Source of the DNA: Rhodovulum strictum
Lineage (GTDB): Bacteria > Pseudomonadota > Alphaproteobacteria > Rhodobacterales > Rhodobacteraceae
DNA: 64,000 nt
Direction: 5' to 3'
Assembly (NCBI RefSeq): GCF_009649175.1
Contig: NZ_WJPO01000013.1
Location: forward strand, 26,899-90,898
Shown here: in pieces, positions 17,039-26,499 of the stretch
Layout: each line of letters starts with the position of its first letter
How positions within the stretch are numbered: the first letter of the stretch is position 1
The notes under the pieces: model-generated
Told to the model about the DNA's origin: nothing
The model's database searches: none
Seen by the model: the letters and a program-made list of their open reading frames with translations, nothing else
Translations under genes and position numbers: made by a program

Positions 17039-18246
17039 CACGCGCCTTTCTGGTGGTGATCGATTCCGTGGGCTGCGGCGGCGCACCCGATGCAGGCGCC
17101 TTTTTCAGCGATGGCATGCCGGATACCGGAGCGAACACACTTGCACATATCGCACATGCCTGCGCCGCTGGCTCCGCCAAATCCGGCCGGACTGGCCCAT
17201 TGAACTTGCACAATCTCGATAATCTGGGCCTTGGTGCCGCGATCCGGCTGGCCAGCGGCGAAGCCGCGCCGGGGCTGGGCGCCGCGCCGCAGGGCCTATG
17301 GGGCGCAGCAACCGAAACCTCGCGCGGGAAGGACACGCCATCGGGCCATTGGGAACTGGCGGGGGTGCCGGTGCCCTGGGACTGGCACTATTTCCCGCGC
17401 ACGGTGCCCGCCTTTCCCGAAGCCCTGCTTGCCGAGTTGCGCGCCCTCGCGGGCACCGACGGCACGCTGGGCAATTGCCACGCCTCGGGCACCGAGATCA
17501 TTGCACAACTGGGCGCCGAGCATCTGAGGACCGGCTGGCCGATCTGCTACACCTCGGCCGACAGCGTGTTCCAGATCGCCGCCCATGAACAGTCCTTCGG
17601 GCTCGACCGGCTGTTGCGACTTTGTCAGGCGATCGCACCCAGCCTGCACGCGATGCGGGTTGGCCGCGTCATCGCGCGCCCCTTCACCGGCAGCCCCGAA
17701 ACCGGCTTCAACCGCACGCAGAACCGCCACGACTATGCCTGCGCCCCGCCCGCGCCAACGCTCTGCGACTGGGTGCAGGGGTCGGGGCGGCGGGTGCAGG
17801 CCATCGGCAAGATCGGCGACATCTTTTCCATGCGCGGCATCGACGAGCTGCGCAGGGGCAGCGATGCCGAGTTGATGGAACATTGGGTCGCGCTGATGGA
17901 TCAGGCCCCCGAAGGCAGCCTGACCTTCGCCAATTTCGTCGAGTTCGACAGCCTTTATGGCCACCGCCGCGATGTTGCGGGCTATGCAAGCGCGCTGGAA
18001 TGGTTCGACGCACAACTGCCCCGCGTCTTCGCCCGGATGCGGCCCGGCGATCTGATCCTGATCACCGCCGATCATGGCAACGACCCGACATGGCCCGGCA
18101 CCGACCACACCCGCGAACGCGTGCCGGTGCTGGGCGCGGGGCTCGGCCCCCGCGCAATCGGCCTTGTCGCCTTTGCCGATGTCGCGGCCAGCATCGCCGC
18201 GCATCTGGGCGTGCCCGCGCAAGGCCCGGGACGGAGTTTCCTGTGA
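17035..18246 (+). CDS. deoB: Phosphopentomutase
   Basis: The 403-residue alkaline-phosphatase-superfamily enzyme interconverts (deoxy)ribose-1-P and -5-P, linking nucleoside breakdown to central metabolism. Metal ligands appear in VVIDSVGCGGAPDA (Asp10), DTPSGHWE near residue 100 (phospho-Thr loop), and ADHGNDPTWPGTDHTRE. Translation starts at GTG (17035) inside GTGA, coupled to the deoA stop; no ATG fits. Its end overlaps the add GTG in the same way. Confidence 0.96.
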   Translation: MTRAFLVVIDSVGCGGAPDAGAFFSDGMPDTGANTLAHIAHACAAGSAKSGRTGPLNLHNLDNLGLGAAIRLASGEAAPGLGAAPQGLWGAATETSRGKDTPSGHWELAGVPVPWDWHYFPRTVPAFPEALLAELRALAGTDGTLGNCHASGTEIIAQLGAEHLRTGWPICYTSADSVFQIAAHEQSFGLDRLLRLCQAIAPSLHAMRVGRVIARPFTGSPETGFNRTQNRHDYACAPPAPTLCDWVQGSGRRVQAIGKIGDIFSMRGIDELRRGSDAELMEHWVALMDQAPEGSLTFANFVEFDSLYGHRRDVAGYASALEWFDAQLPRVFARMRPGDLILITADHGNDPTWPGTDHTRERVPVLGAGLGPRAIGLVAFADVAASIAAHLGVPAQGPGRSFL

Positions 18247-19235
18247 GCCTGACCGCCCTGCCCAGGATCGAACTGCATCACCACCTGGAAGGGGCCGCAC
18301 CGCCCGCGCTGATCCGCGACATGGCGCGTGCCCGGCATGTCGACATTTCGGGTATCTTCGGTCCTGATGGCGGCTATTTCTGCCGGGATTTCCCCCAGTT
18401 TCTCGACATCTACGAAGCCGCGACCTCGGTGCTGCAAGGCCCCGGCGATTATGCCCGGCTGACCGCGGCCGTTCTGGAACAGGCGGCCGCGCAGGGCGTG
18501 GTCTACCTGGAAACCTTCCTATCGCCCGATTTCTGCGGCGGCCGCGACCTGACGGCCTGGCGCGAATATCTGCATGCCATCGAGGAAGCGGCCGCCGCAG
18601 CCGAGGCCGCACATGGCATCACGCTGCGCGGCATCGTCACCTGCATCCGCCATTTCGGCCCCGACAAGGCCCGCCAGACAGCCCTGTGCGCCGCCGAAAC
18701 CGCAGGTCCGTTCATCGTCGGCTTCGGCATCGCGGGCAATGAGACCGCAGGCCATCCGCGCGATTTCGCCTGGGCCTTCGACATGGCGCGCGAGGCGGGG
18801 CTGGGGCTGACGGCGCATGCGGGCGAATGGGGCGGGCCGCAATCGGTGCGGGACGCGCTGTCCGATCTGCGGGTGGACCGCATCGGCCATGGCGTGCGCG
18901 CCATCGAGGATCCCGCGCTGGTCGAGCATCTGGTCGAAACCGGCATCGTGCTGGAAATCTGCCCGGGGTCGAACATCGCGCTGGGGCTCTACCCCGACTG
19001 GCGGTCGCACCCGATCGAGCGACTGCGCAAGGCGGGGGTCAAGCTGACCGTCTCGACCGATGATCCGCCCTTCTTCCGCACCAGCATGACCCGCGAATAT
19101 GACCGGCTTGCCGATGCCTTCGGCTGGGACGAGGACGTTTTCGCACAGATCAACCGGGTGGCGCTGGACGCCGCCTTCTGCGACGCTGACACCCGCGCCG
19201 CGATCGCCAAGAAACTGGAGCCTGCCGATGTATGA
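18243..19235 (+). CDS. add: Adenosine deaminase
   Basis: The 330-residue TIM-barrel enzyme deaminates (deoxy)adenosine to (deoxy)inosine. Metal and substrate residues are visible: IELHHHLEG (His12-His14), [26 protein letters not shown] and VSTDDPPFF. The GTG start at 18243 overlaps the deoB stop (GTGA). The much longer frame upstream is antisense noise over deoB. The add stop lies 8 bases inside upp, so expression should be coupled. Confidence 0.94.
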   Translation: MSLTALPRIELHHHLEGAAPPALIRDMARARHVDISGIFGPDGGYFCRDFPQFLDIYEAATSVLQGPGDYARLTAAVLEQAAAQGVVYLETFLSPDFCGGRDLTAWREYLHAIEEAAAAAEAAHGITLRGIVTCIRHFGPDKARQTALCAAETAGPFIVGFGIAGNETAGHPRDFAWAFDMAREAGLGLTAHAGEWGGPQSVRDALSDLRVDRIGHGVRAIEDPALVEHLVETGIVLEICPGSNIALGLYPDWRSHPIERLRKAGVKLTVSTDDPPFFRTSMTREYDRLADAFGWDEDVFAQINRVALDAAFCDADTRAAIAKKLEPADV

Positions 19236-19860
19236 GCATCTGACCATCGTCAAACACCCGCTGGTGCAGCACAAGCTGACGCTGATGCGCGACAAGGACA
19301 CGCCCACCGCCGTCTTCCGCCAGCTTCTGCGCGAGATCAGCCAGTTGCTGGCCTACGAGATCACCCGCGAACTGGAAATGACGACCCGCCGCATCGAGAC
19401 GCCGCTCTGCGAGATGGACGCCCCCGTGCTGGCGGGCAAGAAACTGGCGCTGGTGTCGATCCTGCGGGCGGGCAACGGGCTCCTGGACGGGGTGCTGGAA
19501 CTGGTGCCGTCCGCGCGGGTGGGCTATGTCGGGCTTTACCGCGACGAGAAGACGCTTCTGCCGGTGCAATATTACTACAAGGTGCCGACCGATCTGGAAG
19601 ACCGGCTGGTGATCGTGCTGGACCCGATGCTGGCCACCGGCAATTCCTCGGCCGCGGCGGTCGATCTGCTCAAGGCGTCGGGGGCGAACAATATCCGCTT
19701 CATGTGCCTTCTGGCCGCGCCCGAAGGCGTCGCGCGGATGGGACAGGCGCATCCGGATGTCCCCATCGTCACGGCGGCGGTGGACGAATGCCTGAACGAA
19801 CACGGATATATCGTGCCGGGTCTAGGGGATGCGGGCGACCGGATGTTCGGCACCAGATAG
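19228..19860 (+). CDS. upp: Uracil phosphoribosyltransferase
   Basis: The 210-residue enzyme makes UMP from uracil and PRPP, recapturing the base released by cdd/deoA action. It has the [12 protein letters not shown] segment, the PRPP-binding [17 protein letters not shown], and the C-terminal uracil-binding [17 protein letters not shown]. The ATG overlaps the last codons of add by 8 bases. It is the last gene of the cdd-deoA-deoB-add-upp operon. No terminator hairpin is seen in the 65 bases before the SPOR-domain gene. Confidence 0.97.
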   Translation: MYEHLTIVKHPLVQHKLTLMRDKDTPTAVFRQLLREISQLLAYEITRELEMTTRRIETPLCEMDAPVLAGKKLALVSILRAGNGLLDGVLELVPSARVGYVGLYRDEKTLLPVQYYYKVPTDLEDRLVIVLDPMLATGNSSAAAVDLLKASGANNIRFMCLLAAPEGVARMGQAHPDVPIVTAAVDECLNEHGYIVPGLGDAGDRMFGTR

Positions 19861-19925
19861 CCGGAAACCACTTTACAACTTGTGGGCGATCTGGCAGTCT
19901 ATGACTAGATATTGTGGGGCATCGC

Positions 19926-20438
19926 ATGGAAATCCGCGCCAGACTTTGCACATTCCTCGCGGTTGCGGGTTTGGGCGCGGCGCTCGGGTCGGCCCCCGCA
20001 CCCGGTCTGGCCAACGGAACCGGGGCGATGGACGCAACGATCCGGCCCCTGCCGGTGCGCATTCCGCCGGGCTTTCGCGCGGTGTGGGAGGATGACCGGC
20101 TGAACCCGCAGCGCGGGCCGCGCACGGCCCGGGGCGATGCCCAGATGGCGCTGGTCTGGACCGATACGGTGCCGATGCAACTGGCAAAGCCCACGGTCCC
20201 GGCCGCGGCGGCGCCCCGCTTTCTGCGAGTCGGCGCCTATGACACGGACACGGCGGCCCGGCCGACCGTCCGGACGATCCAGGGCCTTGGCCTGCCGGTC
20301 AGCCGGGCATCCGGGCAGCGCGCCGGCCAGCCCGTCCAGGTGATCTATGCCGGCCCCTTCCGCGATGCCGCAGCACTGGCGCGGGCCGAAACCCGGCTGA
20401 AACGCGCAGGCTTCTTCGACCTCGAATATCGCAAGTAA
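19926..20438 (+). CDS. Secreted SPOR-domain protein
   Basis: This 170-residue product has a signal peptide (hydrophobic core about residues 8-22, cleavage near GLANG). A proline-rich middle and a C-terminal SPOR-like repeat follow: FLRVGAYDTDTAA, then QPVQVIYAGPFRDAAALARAETRLKRAGFFDLEYRK. SPOR domains bind denuded peptidoglycan glycans at septa. It is probably periplasmic and connected with the cell wall; the exact role is unknown. ATG 19926 is chosen over a GTG 12 bases upstream because GGGG lies at suitable spacing. The AT-richer stretch 19871-19911 could hold its own promoter. Confidence 0.75.
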   Translation: MEIRARLCTFLAVAGLGAALGSAPAPGLANGTGAMDATIRPLPVRIPPGFRAVWEDDRLNPQRGPRTARGDAQMALVWTDTVPMQLAKPTVPAAAAPRFLRVGAYDTDTAARPTVRTIQGLGLPVSRASGQRAGQPVQVIYAGPFRDAAALARAETRLKRAGFFDLEYRK

Positions 20439-20462
20439 GACGATCGAGCAGCAAGACAGAGG

Positions 20463-20493
20463 CGCCCCGTCCCCGGACGGGGCGTTTCACTTT
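20463..20493. terminator. Rho-independent terminator after SPOR gene
   Basis: CGCCCCGTCC (20463-20472) pairs with GGACGGGGCG (20475-20484), followed on the plus strand by TTTCACTTT. The 10-bp GC-rich stem with trailing T-rich bases fits an intrinsic terminator for the upstream plus-strand gene. The minus-strand gene ends at 20505, so the same hairpin may serve both directions. Confidence 0.8.
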
Positions 20494-20504
20494 GCAGGGC
20501 TGCC

Positions 20505-21521
20505 TCAGCCCCCGCAGATCGCCTGAAGCTGCACCCAGTCGCCATCCGACAGCAGCGGCGGCGCCAGCTTGCCGCGCATCGGGTCGGCCTCGACCAGACC
20601 CAGCACCCGCTCGCCCGAGATGTCGAGCGCATAGGCATAGGGCGCCGAGGGCACGCCCGCGCGGGCGAAGCGCTCGATCAGGGCGTCGTCGGGCAGCGGC
20701 CGGGGGGGTGCCGTCAGCACGGTGCGGGCGTGCTGGTCAAGCGCGCGCTCGGGCAGGTGGCCGGTTGTCAGCAGCCGGAAGGTCGCCAGAACGCCCGCCT
20801 CCTTCAGCAGCATGGCCAGCGGATCGGACCGCGCGGCGCGGGCGGATTCGGCCAGGATGAACCCCGCAACGGCGCTGGGATCGTCATGCTCCTCGACCAG
20901 CGCGCGGTTCAGAAGGATGATCCGCCCCGGCAGATGCGTCGCCCGCGGCATCCCCGTGGGCAGCACGAAGACACGCGCCCCGCTGCCGGGCAGAAGCCGC
21001 TCGGTCAGCCGGTCCAGCGCCTGCGCACCGCCCGGGCGGGTGCAGGGCGGGCCGGTGACCTGCGTCACCCGGCCCAGAAGATCGCGCCCGATCTCGGCGC
21101 GGACCTGAAGCGGCACGACCGACACGGTATGGCGCACCAGCGCGCCCGGCAGCCAGAACACGCCCAGCGCCATGATCCCGGCGGCGATGGCACCAAGGAT
21201 CGCCAGCCGCAGCCGCCCGGGATGCGGTTCGGCCCGCGATACGGCCGTGCGCACGGTTTCCAGCGCCTCGATCATCAGGGGATCGTCCACCTCCAGCGTC
21301 TCGTCGCTGTCGGTGTCGGGGGCATAAAGCGCGGGCATCTCGCCCGGGTTCAGCCGGTCCAGAGCGGCCAGCGACCAATGCGTCAGCACCCGGTCGGCAC
21401 TGTCGGCAACCACCAGCGAGGCGTCGCCGAAGGACAGGATCACGTTCCGGCGCTGGGCCTCGGCGTGTTCGCGCCAGACCCCGGGGCTTTCGAGCCGTTG
21501 ATACTGCTTGAGCGCCGTCAT
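20505..21521 (-). CDS. Membrane protein resembling an M48 peptidase that lacks HExxH
   Basis: The 338-residue protein has a soluble N-terminal part (1-100), one strong transmembrane helix (about 105-128) and an extracytoplasmic domain. The stretch GRIILLNRALVEEHDDPSAVAGFILAES (199-226) matches the strand-helix that precedes and holds the HExxH zinc motif in M48 metallopeptidases. Here the catalytic HExxH is replaced by AESAR (224-228). It is therefore probably a non-catalytic relative, but the family call is from pattern only. The start is uncertain: an ATG 33 bases upstream is also in frame, and neither has a clear ribosome site. Confidence 0.6.
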   Translation of the reverse strand: MTALKQYQRLESPGVWREHAEAQRRNVILSFGDASLVVADSADRVLTHWSLAALDRLNPGEMPALYAPDTDSDETLEVDDPLMIEALETVRTAVSRAEPHPGRLRLAILGAIAAGIMALGVFWLPGALVRHTVSVVPLQVRAEIGRDLLGRVTQVTGPPCTRPGGAQALDRLTERLLPGSGARVFVLPTGMPRATHLPGRIILLNRALVEEHDDPSAVAGFILAESARAARSDPLAMLLKEAGVLATFRLLTTGHLPERALDQHARTVLTAPPRPLPDDALIERFARAGVPSAPYAYALDISGERVLGLVEADPMRGKLAPPLLSDGDWVQLQAICGG

Positions 21522-21594
21522 GGGCGGCCGACCGTGCCTGTCCGTTGCCTGCAATCACGCCCAGAGATACCCGCGCAGCGCGCGCGCCACAATC

Positions 21595-23220
21595 TCACAA
21601 CTCCTTCGCCAGCTTGCGCAGCTCGAACTTCTGGATCTTGCCGGTCGAGGTCTTGGGCAATTCGCGGAATACCACCGTCTTGGGCGTCTTGAACCCGGCA
21701 AGCTGGTCGCGGGCAAAGGCGATCAGCGTGGCCTCGTCGACACTGTGGCCGTCCTTTAACTCGACAAAGGCGCAGGGCACCTCGCCCCATTTCTCGTCGG
21801 GCTTGGCCACCACGGCGCACAGCAGCACATCGGGGTGGCGCATCAGCACGCCCTCGACCTCGACCGAGCTGACATTCTCGCCGCCCGAGATGATGATGTC
21901 CTTGGCCCGGTCGGCGATCTGAAGGTAGCTGTCGGGATGATGCACCGCCAGGTCGCCCGAATGGAAATAGCCGCCCTGGAAAGCCTCGCGCGTGGCGCGG
22001 GGGTTCTTCAGATAGCCCTTCATCACCCCGTTGCCGCGGAACACGATCTCGCCCTGCGTCTGCCCGTTCATCTGCACCTGCTGGTGCTTTTCGTCCCAGA
22101 CCCGCGCCGGTTCCATGAAGGGCATCGCCACACCCTGCCGCGCCTTGAGCGCGGCGCGCTCCTCGCCCTGCGCATGGTCCCATTTGCTGTTCCATGTGCA
22201 TTCTGTCGCCGGGCCATAGGTTTCCGTCAGCCCGTAGACATGGGTGATGTTGAATCCCATCGGCTCGATCCGGGCCAGCGTGACCGGGGCAGGGGGGGCG
22301 CCCGCGGTGAAGACCTCGACCAGGTGGCCAAATTCGCGCCGGTCCTCGTCCTTGGCGTTGACCAGCATGTTCAGAACGATCGGCGCACCGCCGAAATGGG
22401 TCACGCCCTCGTCCGCGATGGCGTCGAAGATCGCGCGCGCCGTGATGTCGCGGCAACAGACGGCCGTGCCGCCGACCAGCGGCATCATCCAAGTGTGGCA
22501 CCAGCCGTTGCAATGGAACAGCGGCACGATGGTCAGGTATTTCGGATGAAGCGTCATCCGCCAGGAAATCACCTGCCCCATCGCGTTCAGATAGGCGCCG
22601 CGATGGTGATAGACCACGCCCTTGGGCCGCCCGGTGGTGCCCGACGTGTAGTTCAACGCCAGGCTTTCCCACTCGTCCTCGGGCAGGATCCAGTCGAAAT
22701 CGGGATCGGCCTTGGCCAGGATATCCTCGTATTCGGGATACTCGCCGATCGCATGCACGCCTGCGGCATCGTCGGCCACCTCGATGATGACGGGGGGCTC
22801 GCCCTCCATGTCCTCGATGGCGGCGGCGGCCAGCGGGATGAATTGCGGATCGCACAGCAGCACCTTGGCCCCGCCATGGTCCAGGATGTAGCTGACCGTA
22901 TTGGCGTCGAGCCGGATGTTGATCGTGTTCAGCACCGCCCCGCAGGCGGGCACGCCGAAATGCGCCTCGGCCTGGGCGGGGATGTTGGGCAAGAGCGTCG
23001 CCACCACATCGCCCGGTTTCACACCCATCGCCGCCAGCGCCGAGGCCAGCCGCGTCACCCGCGCATGATACTGCCGGTAGGTGTAGCGGCGGCCACCGTA
23101 GACAAGGGCCTCGTGATCGGGAAACACCTGCAAGGCCCGGGCAAGGAAGGACAAGGGCGTCAGCGGCACGAAATTCGCCGCGCATTTCTCCAGACCCGTT
23201 TCGTCGGACAGCCAGCCCAT
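21595..23220 (-). CDS. AMP-forming acyl-CoA synthetase (medium/long-chain, DmdB-like group)
   Basis: The 541-residue ligase activates a carboxylic acid with ATP and CoA in the cytoplasm. It has LNYTSGTTGRPKGVVYHHRGAYL (P-loop), THVYGLTETYGPAT, YFHSGDLAVHHPDSYLQIADRAKDIIISGGENVSS and the C-terminal PKTSTGKIQKFELRK with the catalytic Lys. This subgroup includes fatty-acid ligases and the 3-methylmercaptopropionate ligase DmdB of marine Rhodobacterales, so the substrate is open. The ATG at 23220 begins MGWLSDETGLEK, the usual start of the group. It is divergent from the Hint-domain gene. Confidence 0.88.
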   Translation of the reverse strand: MGWLSDETGLEKCAANFVPLTPLSFLARALQVFPDHEALVYGGRRYTYRQYHARVTRLASALAAMGVKPGDVVATLLPNIPAQAEAHFGVPACGAVLNTINIRLDANTVSYILDHGGAKVLLCDPQFIPLAAAAIEDMEGEPPVIIEVADDAAGVHAIGEYPEYEDILAKADPDFDWILPEDEWESLALNYTSGTTGRPKGVVYHHRGAYLNAMGQVISWRMTLHPKYLTIVPLFHCNGWCHTWMMPLVGGTAVCCRDITARAIFDAIADEGVTHFGGAPIVLNMLVNAKDEDRREFGHLVEVFTAGAPPAPVTLARIEPMGFNITHVYGLTETYGPATECTWNSKWDHAQGEERAALKARQGVAMPFMEPARVWDEKHQQVQMNGQTQGEIVFRGNGVMKGYLKNPRATREAFQGGYFHSGDLAVHHPDSYLQIADRAKDIIISGGENVSSVEVEGVLMRHPDVLLCAVVAKPDEKWGEVPCAFVELKDGHSVDEATLIAFARDQLAGFKTPKTVVFRELPKTSTGKIQKFELRKLAKEL

Positions 23221-23603
23221 TGTTCCTTGCCTCCCGGTGCTTCGTTGGACGGCGCGGAGTTTGGCCGCGGCGCGCAGCTTTGAAAAGGGCCGTCGCGCAG
23301 ATCAGACCCTGCGCCGCATCGGGCTGCGCCGATTCTCCTGCGCCCGGCGCGCCGGTCGATGGCGGCCCGGTCATGGTTGACTGTTCCTGACCGGCCCCCA
23401 ATGCCCCCGCGACGCATCCGATTGCGCGAGCCCGCGACACGCGCGCCGCAATGCAATCGCAATCGGGCCGAATTGCCGTCCGCACGCCCGGGTTAACGTT
23501 GCTGTAGCGAACAGGCCGGCCCCGACCCGGCATGCCGACGGCAGACCACCCGATCACGGCCCCTGACAAACCAGGGCCGCACCAACATTCTGGGGAGCGG
23601 AAG
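23221..23603. other. Divergent promoter region with a spaced inverted repeat
   Basis: No gene is seen in these 383 bases between the divergent acyl-CoA synthetase and Hint-protein genes. CCGATTGCG at 23418-23426 is the exact inverse complement of CGCAATCGG at 23458-23466, 31 bases apart. GCAAT is repeated between and around the arms. GGTTAACGTTG near 23490 recalls the core of the palindrome at 27816-27835. Promoters in both directions are expected here, but I cannot assign -35/-10 boxes with confidence. Confidence 0.4.
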
Positions 23604-24314
23604 ATGGAATTCAGGATCGCCTTCGAAGGCTGCGAACCGGCCACGGGGTTCGAGGACGAACCACAACCTTGCGGGGGCGGGCCGGTGCGCGGGATCGCCG
23701 GGCTGGCCTCGGGCTTTGTCGCGGGGACCGAGATCGCCACCACGACCGGATGGCGGGCGGTCGAGGCGCTGGCGCCGGGCGACCGGGTGCTGACCTTCGA
23801 TCATGGCTCGCAGCCGGTGCGCGCGGTCCAGCGCGGGTTCCTGTGGCGGGGCTGGACGCCCTGCCCCGCCCCGCTCTGGCCGCTTCTGGTGCCCGCGGGG
23901 GTGCTGGGCAATTCCACCCCGCTGACGCTGTTGGCGGAGCAAAGCGTTCTGGTCGAATCCGACCTTGCCGAAGACCTGTACGGCGATCCATTCGTGCTTC
24001 TGCCCGCGCGCTATCTCGAAGACGCGTTGGGCATCGAGCGCGTCGCGCCCCGGCTCGGGATGCCGGTCGAGGTGATCGTGCCCCTGTTCGACCGGCCCGA
24101 GATCGCCCTTGCGAACGGCGCCGCGCTGGTGTTCTGCCCGGCCCGGGGCGAGGGCGAAACCGTGCCGCTGAACCGACTTTGCGAATTGCAGGTCGCAGAG
24201 GATTGCAACTACCTGCGCCCCCGCGCCCCGCATGACGCGCGGCGGCTTGCCAAGGCGTTGGGCGACCAGGGTCCGGCGCCGGACCCCGGCTTTGGTCCGC
24301 GTCAGGCGGCCTGA
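23604..24314 (+). CDS. Hint-domain protein
   Basis: The 236-residue protein contains a Hint (hedgehog/intein-like) fold: SGFVAGTEIATTTGWRAVEALAPGDRVLTFDHGSQPVR at about 36-73, followed by the later Hint strands with FVLLPARYL and CELQVAEDCNYLRP. Hint_2-type proteins are common in Rhodobacteraceae, often at the end of secreted proteins, and are thought to self-process. Here the Cys that normally precedes the F of the first strand is Gly37, so self-cleavage by the usual N-S shift is unlikely. ATG 23604 follows GGGGAGCGGAAG. The end overlaps fadJ by 13 bases, convergently. Function unknown. Confidence 0.78.
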   Translation: MEFRIAFEGCEPATGFEDEPQPCGGGPVRGIAGLASGFVAGTEIATTTGWRAVEALAPGDRVLTFDHGSQPVRAVQRGFLWRGWTPCPAPLWPLLVPAGVLGNSTPLTLLAEQSVLVESDLAEDLYGDPFVLLPARYLEDALGIERVAPRLGMPVEVIVPLFDRPEIALANGAALVFCPARGEGETVPLNRLCELQVAEDCNYLRPRAPHDARRLAKALGDQGPAPDPGFGPRQAA

Positions 24315-26488
24315 GCCGCAGGATCGAAGCGGCCATAGAAGGTTTCATCCCGCTCGGCCATCTCGCGCAGCAATGCGGGCGGGGCAAAGCGGGGGCCGTG
24401 GCGCGCAGCCAGATCGGCGCAGATTTCGACCGCGCGGCCCGCCCCGATCATGTCCAGCCACGAGAACGGCCCGCCCGACCAGGGCGCAAAGCCCCAGCCC
24501 AGGATCGCGCCCACATCGCCCTCACGGATATCGGTCAGAATGCCCTGTTCCAGCGCGCGGACCGCTTCCAGCACCTGCGCGAACAACAACCGGTGCTGCA
24601 CTTCGGACAGTTCCGGCTGTTGTGCAGCGGGCGTGTAATGGCCAAGCCCCACCCACAACCCGGTGCGCTTGCCCGCCTCGTCATAGGCATAGAAACCCGC
24701 GCCCGCCTTGCGCCCCAGCCGCCCCTGATCGGCCAGCCAGAACAGCACCGCATCCACCGCCTCATCCGGATAGGCGGCCCCCATCGCGGCCTTCGTGGCC
24801 CTTGCGATCTTGACCCCCAGCTCGATCGAGGTCTCGTCCACCAGTTGCAGCGGCCCCAGCGGCATGCCCACCAGTTTCGCCGCATTCTCGACCAGCGCGG
24901 GCGCCACGCCCTCGCCGACCATGCGGATGCCTTCGTTGATATAGGGGATGATGCAGCGATTGGCGTAGAAGAAGCGCGCGTCGTTCACCACGATGGGCGT
25001 CTTGCGGATCTGGCGCACGAAATCCAGCGCCCGGGCCACGGCGCGGTCGCCGGTCTCGCGGCCCTTGATGATCTCGACCAGCATCATCTTGTCGACGGGG
25101 CTGAAGAAATGGATGCCGATGAAATCGCCGGGCCGGTCGGCAGCGCGGGCCAGATCGCTGATCGGCAGGGTCGAGGTATTCGTCGCAATGATGCACGCCT
25201 CGCCCACCGCCGCCTGCACCCGTTTCGTTACCTCGGCCTTGATTGCGGGGTCTTCGAAGACCGCCTCGATCACCAGATCGGCACCGGAAAGGATGGAATA
25301 ATCCGTCGTCGCGGTGATCCGGCCCAGAATCTCGGCCTTTTTCTCGGGGCTCGCCTTGCCCCGCGCGATGCCCTTGTCCATGTGGGCTTCGGTATAGGCC
25401 CGGCCCTTGTCTGCGGCCTCCTGCGACTGGTCGACCAGCACCACCTCGATACCCGCCTGTGCGGCCACCAGCGCGATGCCCGCCCCCATCATGCCCGCGC
25501 CGATCACGCCCAGCTTGCGCACGCTCTGGTCCGGCACGCCCGCGGGCCGCACGGCGCCCTTTTCCAGCGCCTCCTTGTTGATGAACAGCGACCGGATCAT
25601 CGCGCCCGAGGACGGGTGCATCAGCACATGCGTGAACCAGCGCGCCTCGATCCGCAGCGCGGTGTCAAAGGGCACCAGCGCCCCCTCATAGACCGCCGAC
25701 AAAAGCGCCTTTGCCGCCGGATAGACCCCCTTGGTCTTGCCATTGACCATCGCGCTGGCACCGACAAAGGTCATGAAGCCTGAAGGGCTGTAGGGCGCGC
25801 CGCCCGGCATCCTGTAGCCCTTTTCGTCCCAGGGCTTGACGATGGACGGACCCGACAGGACCCAGGCCCTTGCCGCCGCCACCGGATCGTCCACCACCTC
25901 GTCGATCAGCCCCGCCGATTTCGCCTTTCTCGGATCGCTCAGCTTGCCTTCCAGCAGGAAGGGCGCCGCCGCCATCGCGCCCAGCTTGCGCACCAGCCGC
26001 GTCGTGCCCCCCGCCCCGGGGAAGATGCCGACCATGATCTCGGGCAACCCGATCTTGGCCTTGGGGTTGTCGGCGGCAAAGATCCGGTGGCAGGCCAGCG
26101 GCAGTTCCAGCCCGATCCCCAGCGCCGTACCCGGCAGGGCAGCGGCAATCGGCTTGCCGCCCTTGTTCCGGTCGTCCATGCCCGCGCGCTCGATCTTGCG
26201 CAGCACGCCATGCATCGCCATCACGCCCTCGAACAGCCCCCGCGCCGGATCGTCGCCCGCCTCGTCCCGCATGCGGGCGATGACGTTCAGATCCATCCCG
26301 CCCGCGAAATCCTTCTTTCCGCTGGTGATGACCACGCCCCTGACCGCCTCATCGGCAAGCGCGGCGTCGACATGGGCATCAAGCTCCTTCAACCCCTCAA
26401 GGCTGAGGACATTCATGCTGCGCCCCGCAACATCCCAGGTGATGCTGGCCACGCCATCGGCATCCACCGCGTAATGAAACTCTGCCAT
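24302..26488 (-). CDS. fadJ: Multifunctional enoyl-CoA hydratase / 3-hydroxyacyl-CoA dehydrogenase
   Basis: The 728-residue protein carries two steps of beta-oxidation. The N-terminal crotonase domain keeps both catalytic Glu (GIGLELPLACH and IGLPEIMVG) and an oxyanion-hole region. The dehydrogenase half has the NAD-binding GVIGAGMMGAGIA, then NTSTLPISDLA, IGIHFFSPVDKM, and C-terminal substrate domains. ATG 26488 (MAEFHYAVDADGVA) follows a GGGAGG site; the upstream extension is not family-like. It lies 11 bases after the thiolase, so the two form a FadJI-like pair. Confidence 0.94.
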   Translation of the reverse strand: MAEFHYAVDADGVASITWDVAGRSMNVLSLEGLKELDAHVDAALADEAVRGVVITSGKKDFAGGMDLNVIARMRDEAGDDPARGLFEGVMAMHGVLRKIERAGMDDRNKGGKPIAAALPGTALGIGLELPLACHRIFAADNPKAKIGLPEIMVGIFPGAGGTTRLVRKLGAMAAAPFLLEGKLSDPRKAKSAGLIDEVVDDPVAAARAWVLSGPSIVKPWDEKGYRMPGGAPYSPSGFMTFVGASAMVNGKTKGVYPAAKALLSAVYEGALVPFDTALRIEARWFTHVLMHPSSGAMIRSLFINKEALEKGAVRPAGVPDQSVRKLGVIGAGMMGAGIALVAAQAGIEVVLVDQSQEAADKGRAYTEAHMDKGIARGKASPEKKAEILGRITATTDYSILSGADLVIEAVFEDPAIKAEVTKRVQAAVGEACIIATNTSTLPISDLARAADRPGDFIGIHFFSPVDKMMLVEIIKGRETGDRAVARALDFVRQIRKTPIVVNDARFFYANRCIIPYINEGIRMVGEGVAPALVENAAKLVGMPLGPLQLVDETSIELGVKIARATKAAMGAAYPDEAVDAVLFWLADQGRLGRKAGAGFYAYDEAGKRTGLWVGLGHYTPAAQQPELSEVQHRLLFAQVLEAVRALEQGILTDIREGDVGAILGWGFAPWSGGPFSWLDMIGAGRAVEICADLAARHGPRFAPPALLREMAERDETFYGRFDPAAQAA

Positions 26489-26499
26489 CCCAGCCTCCC

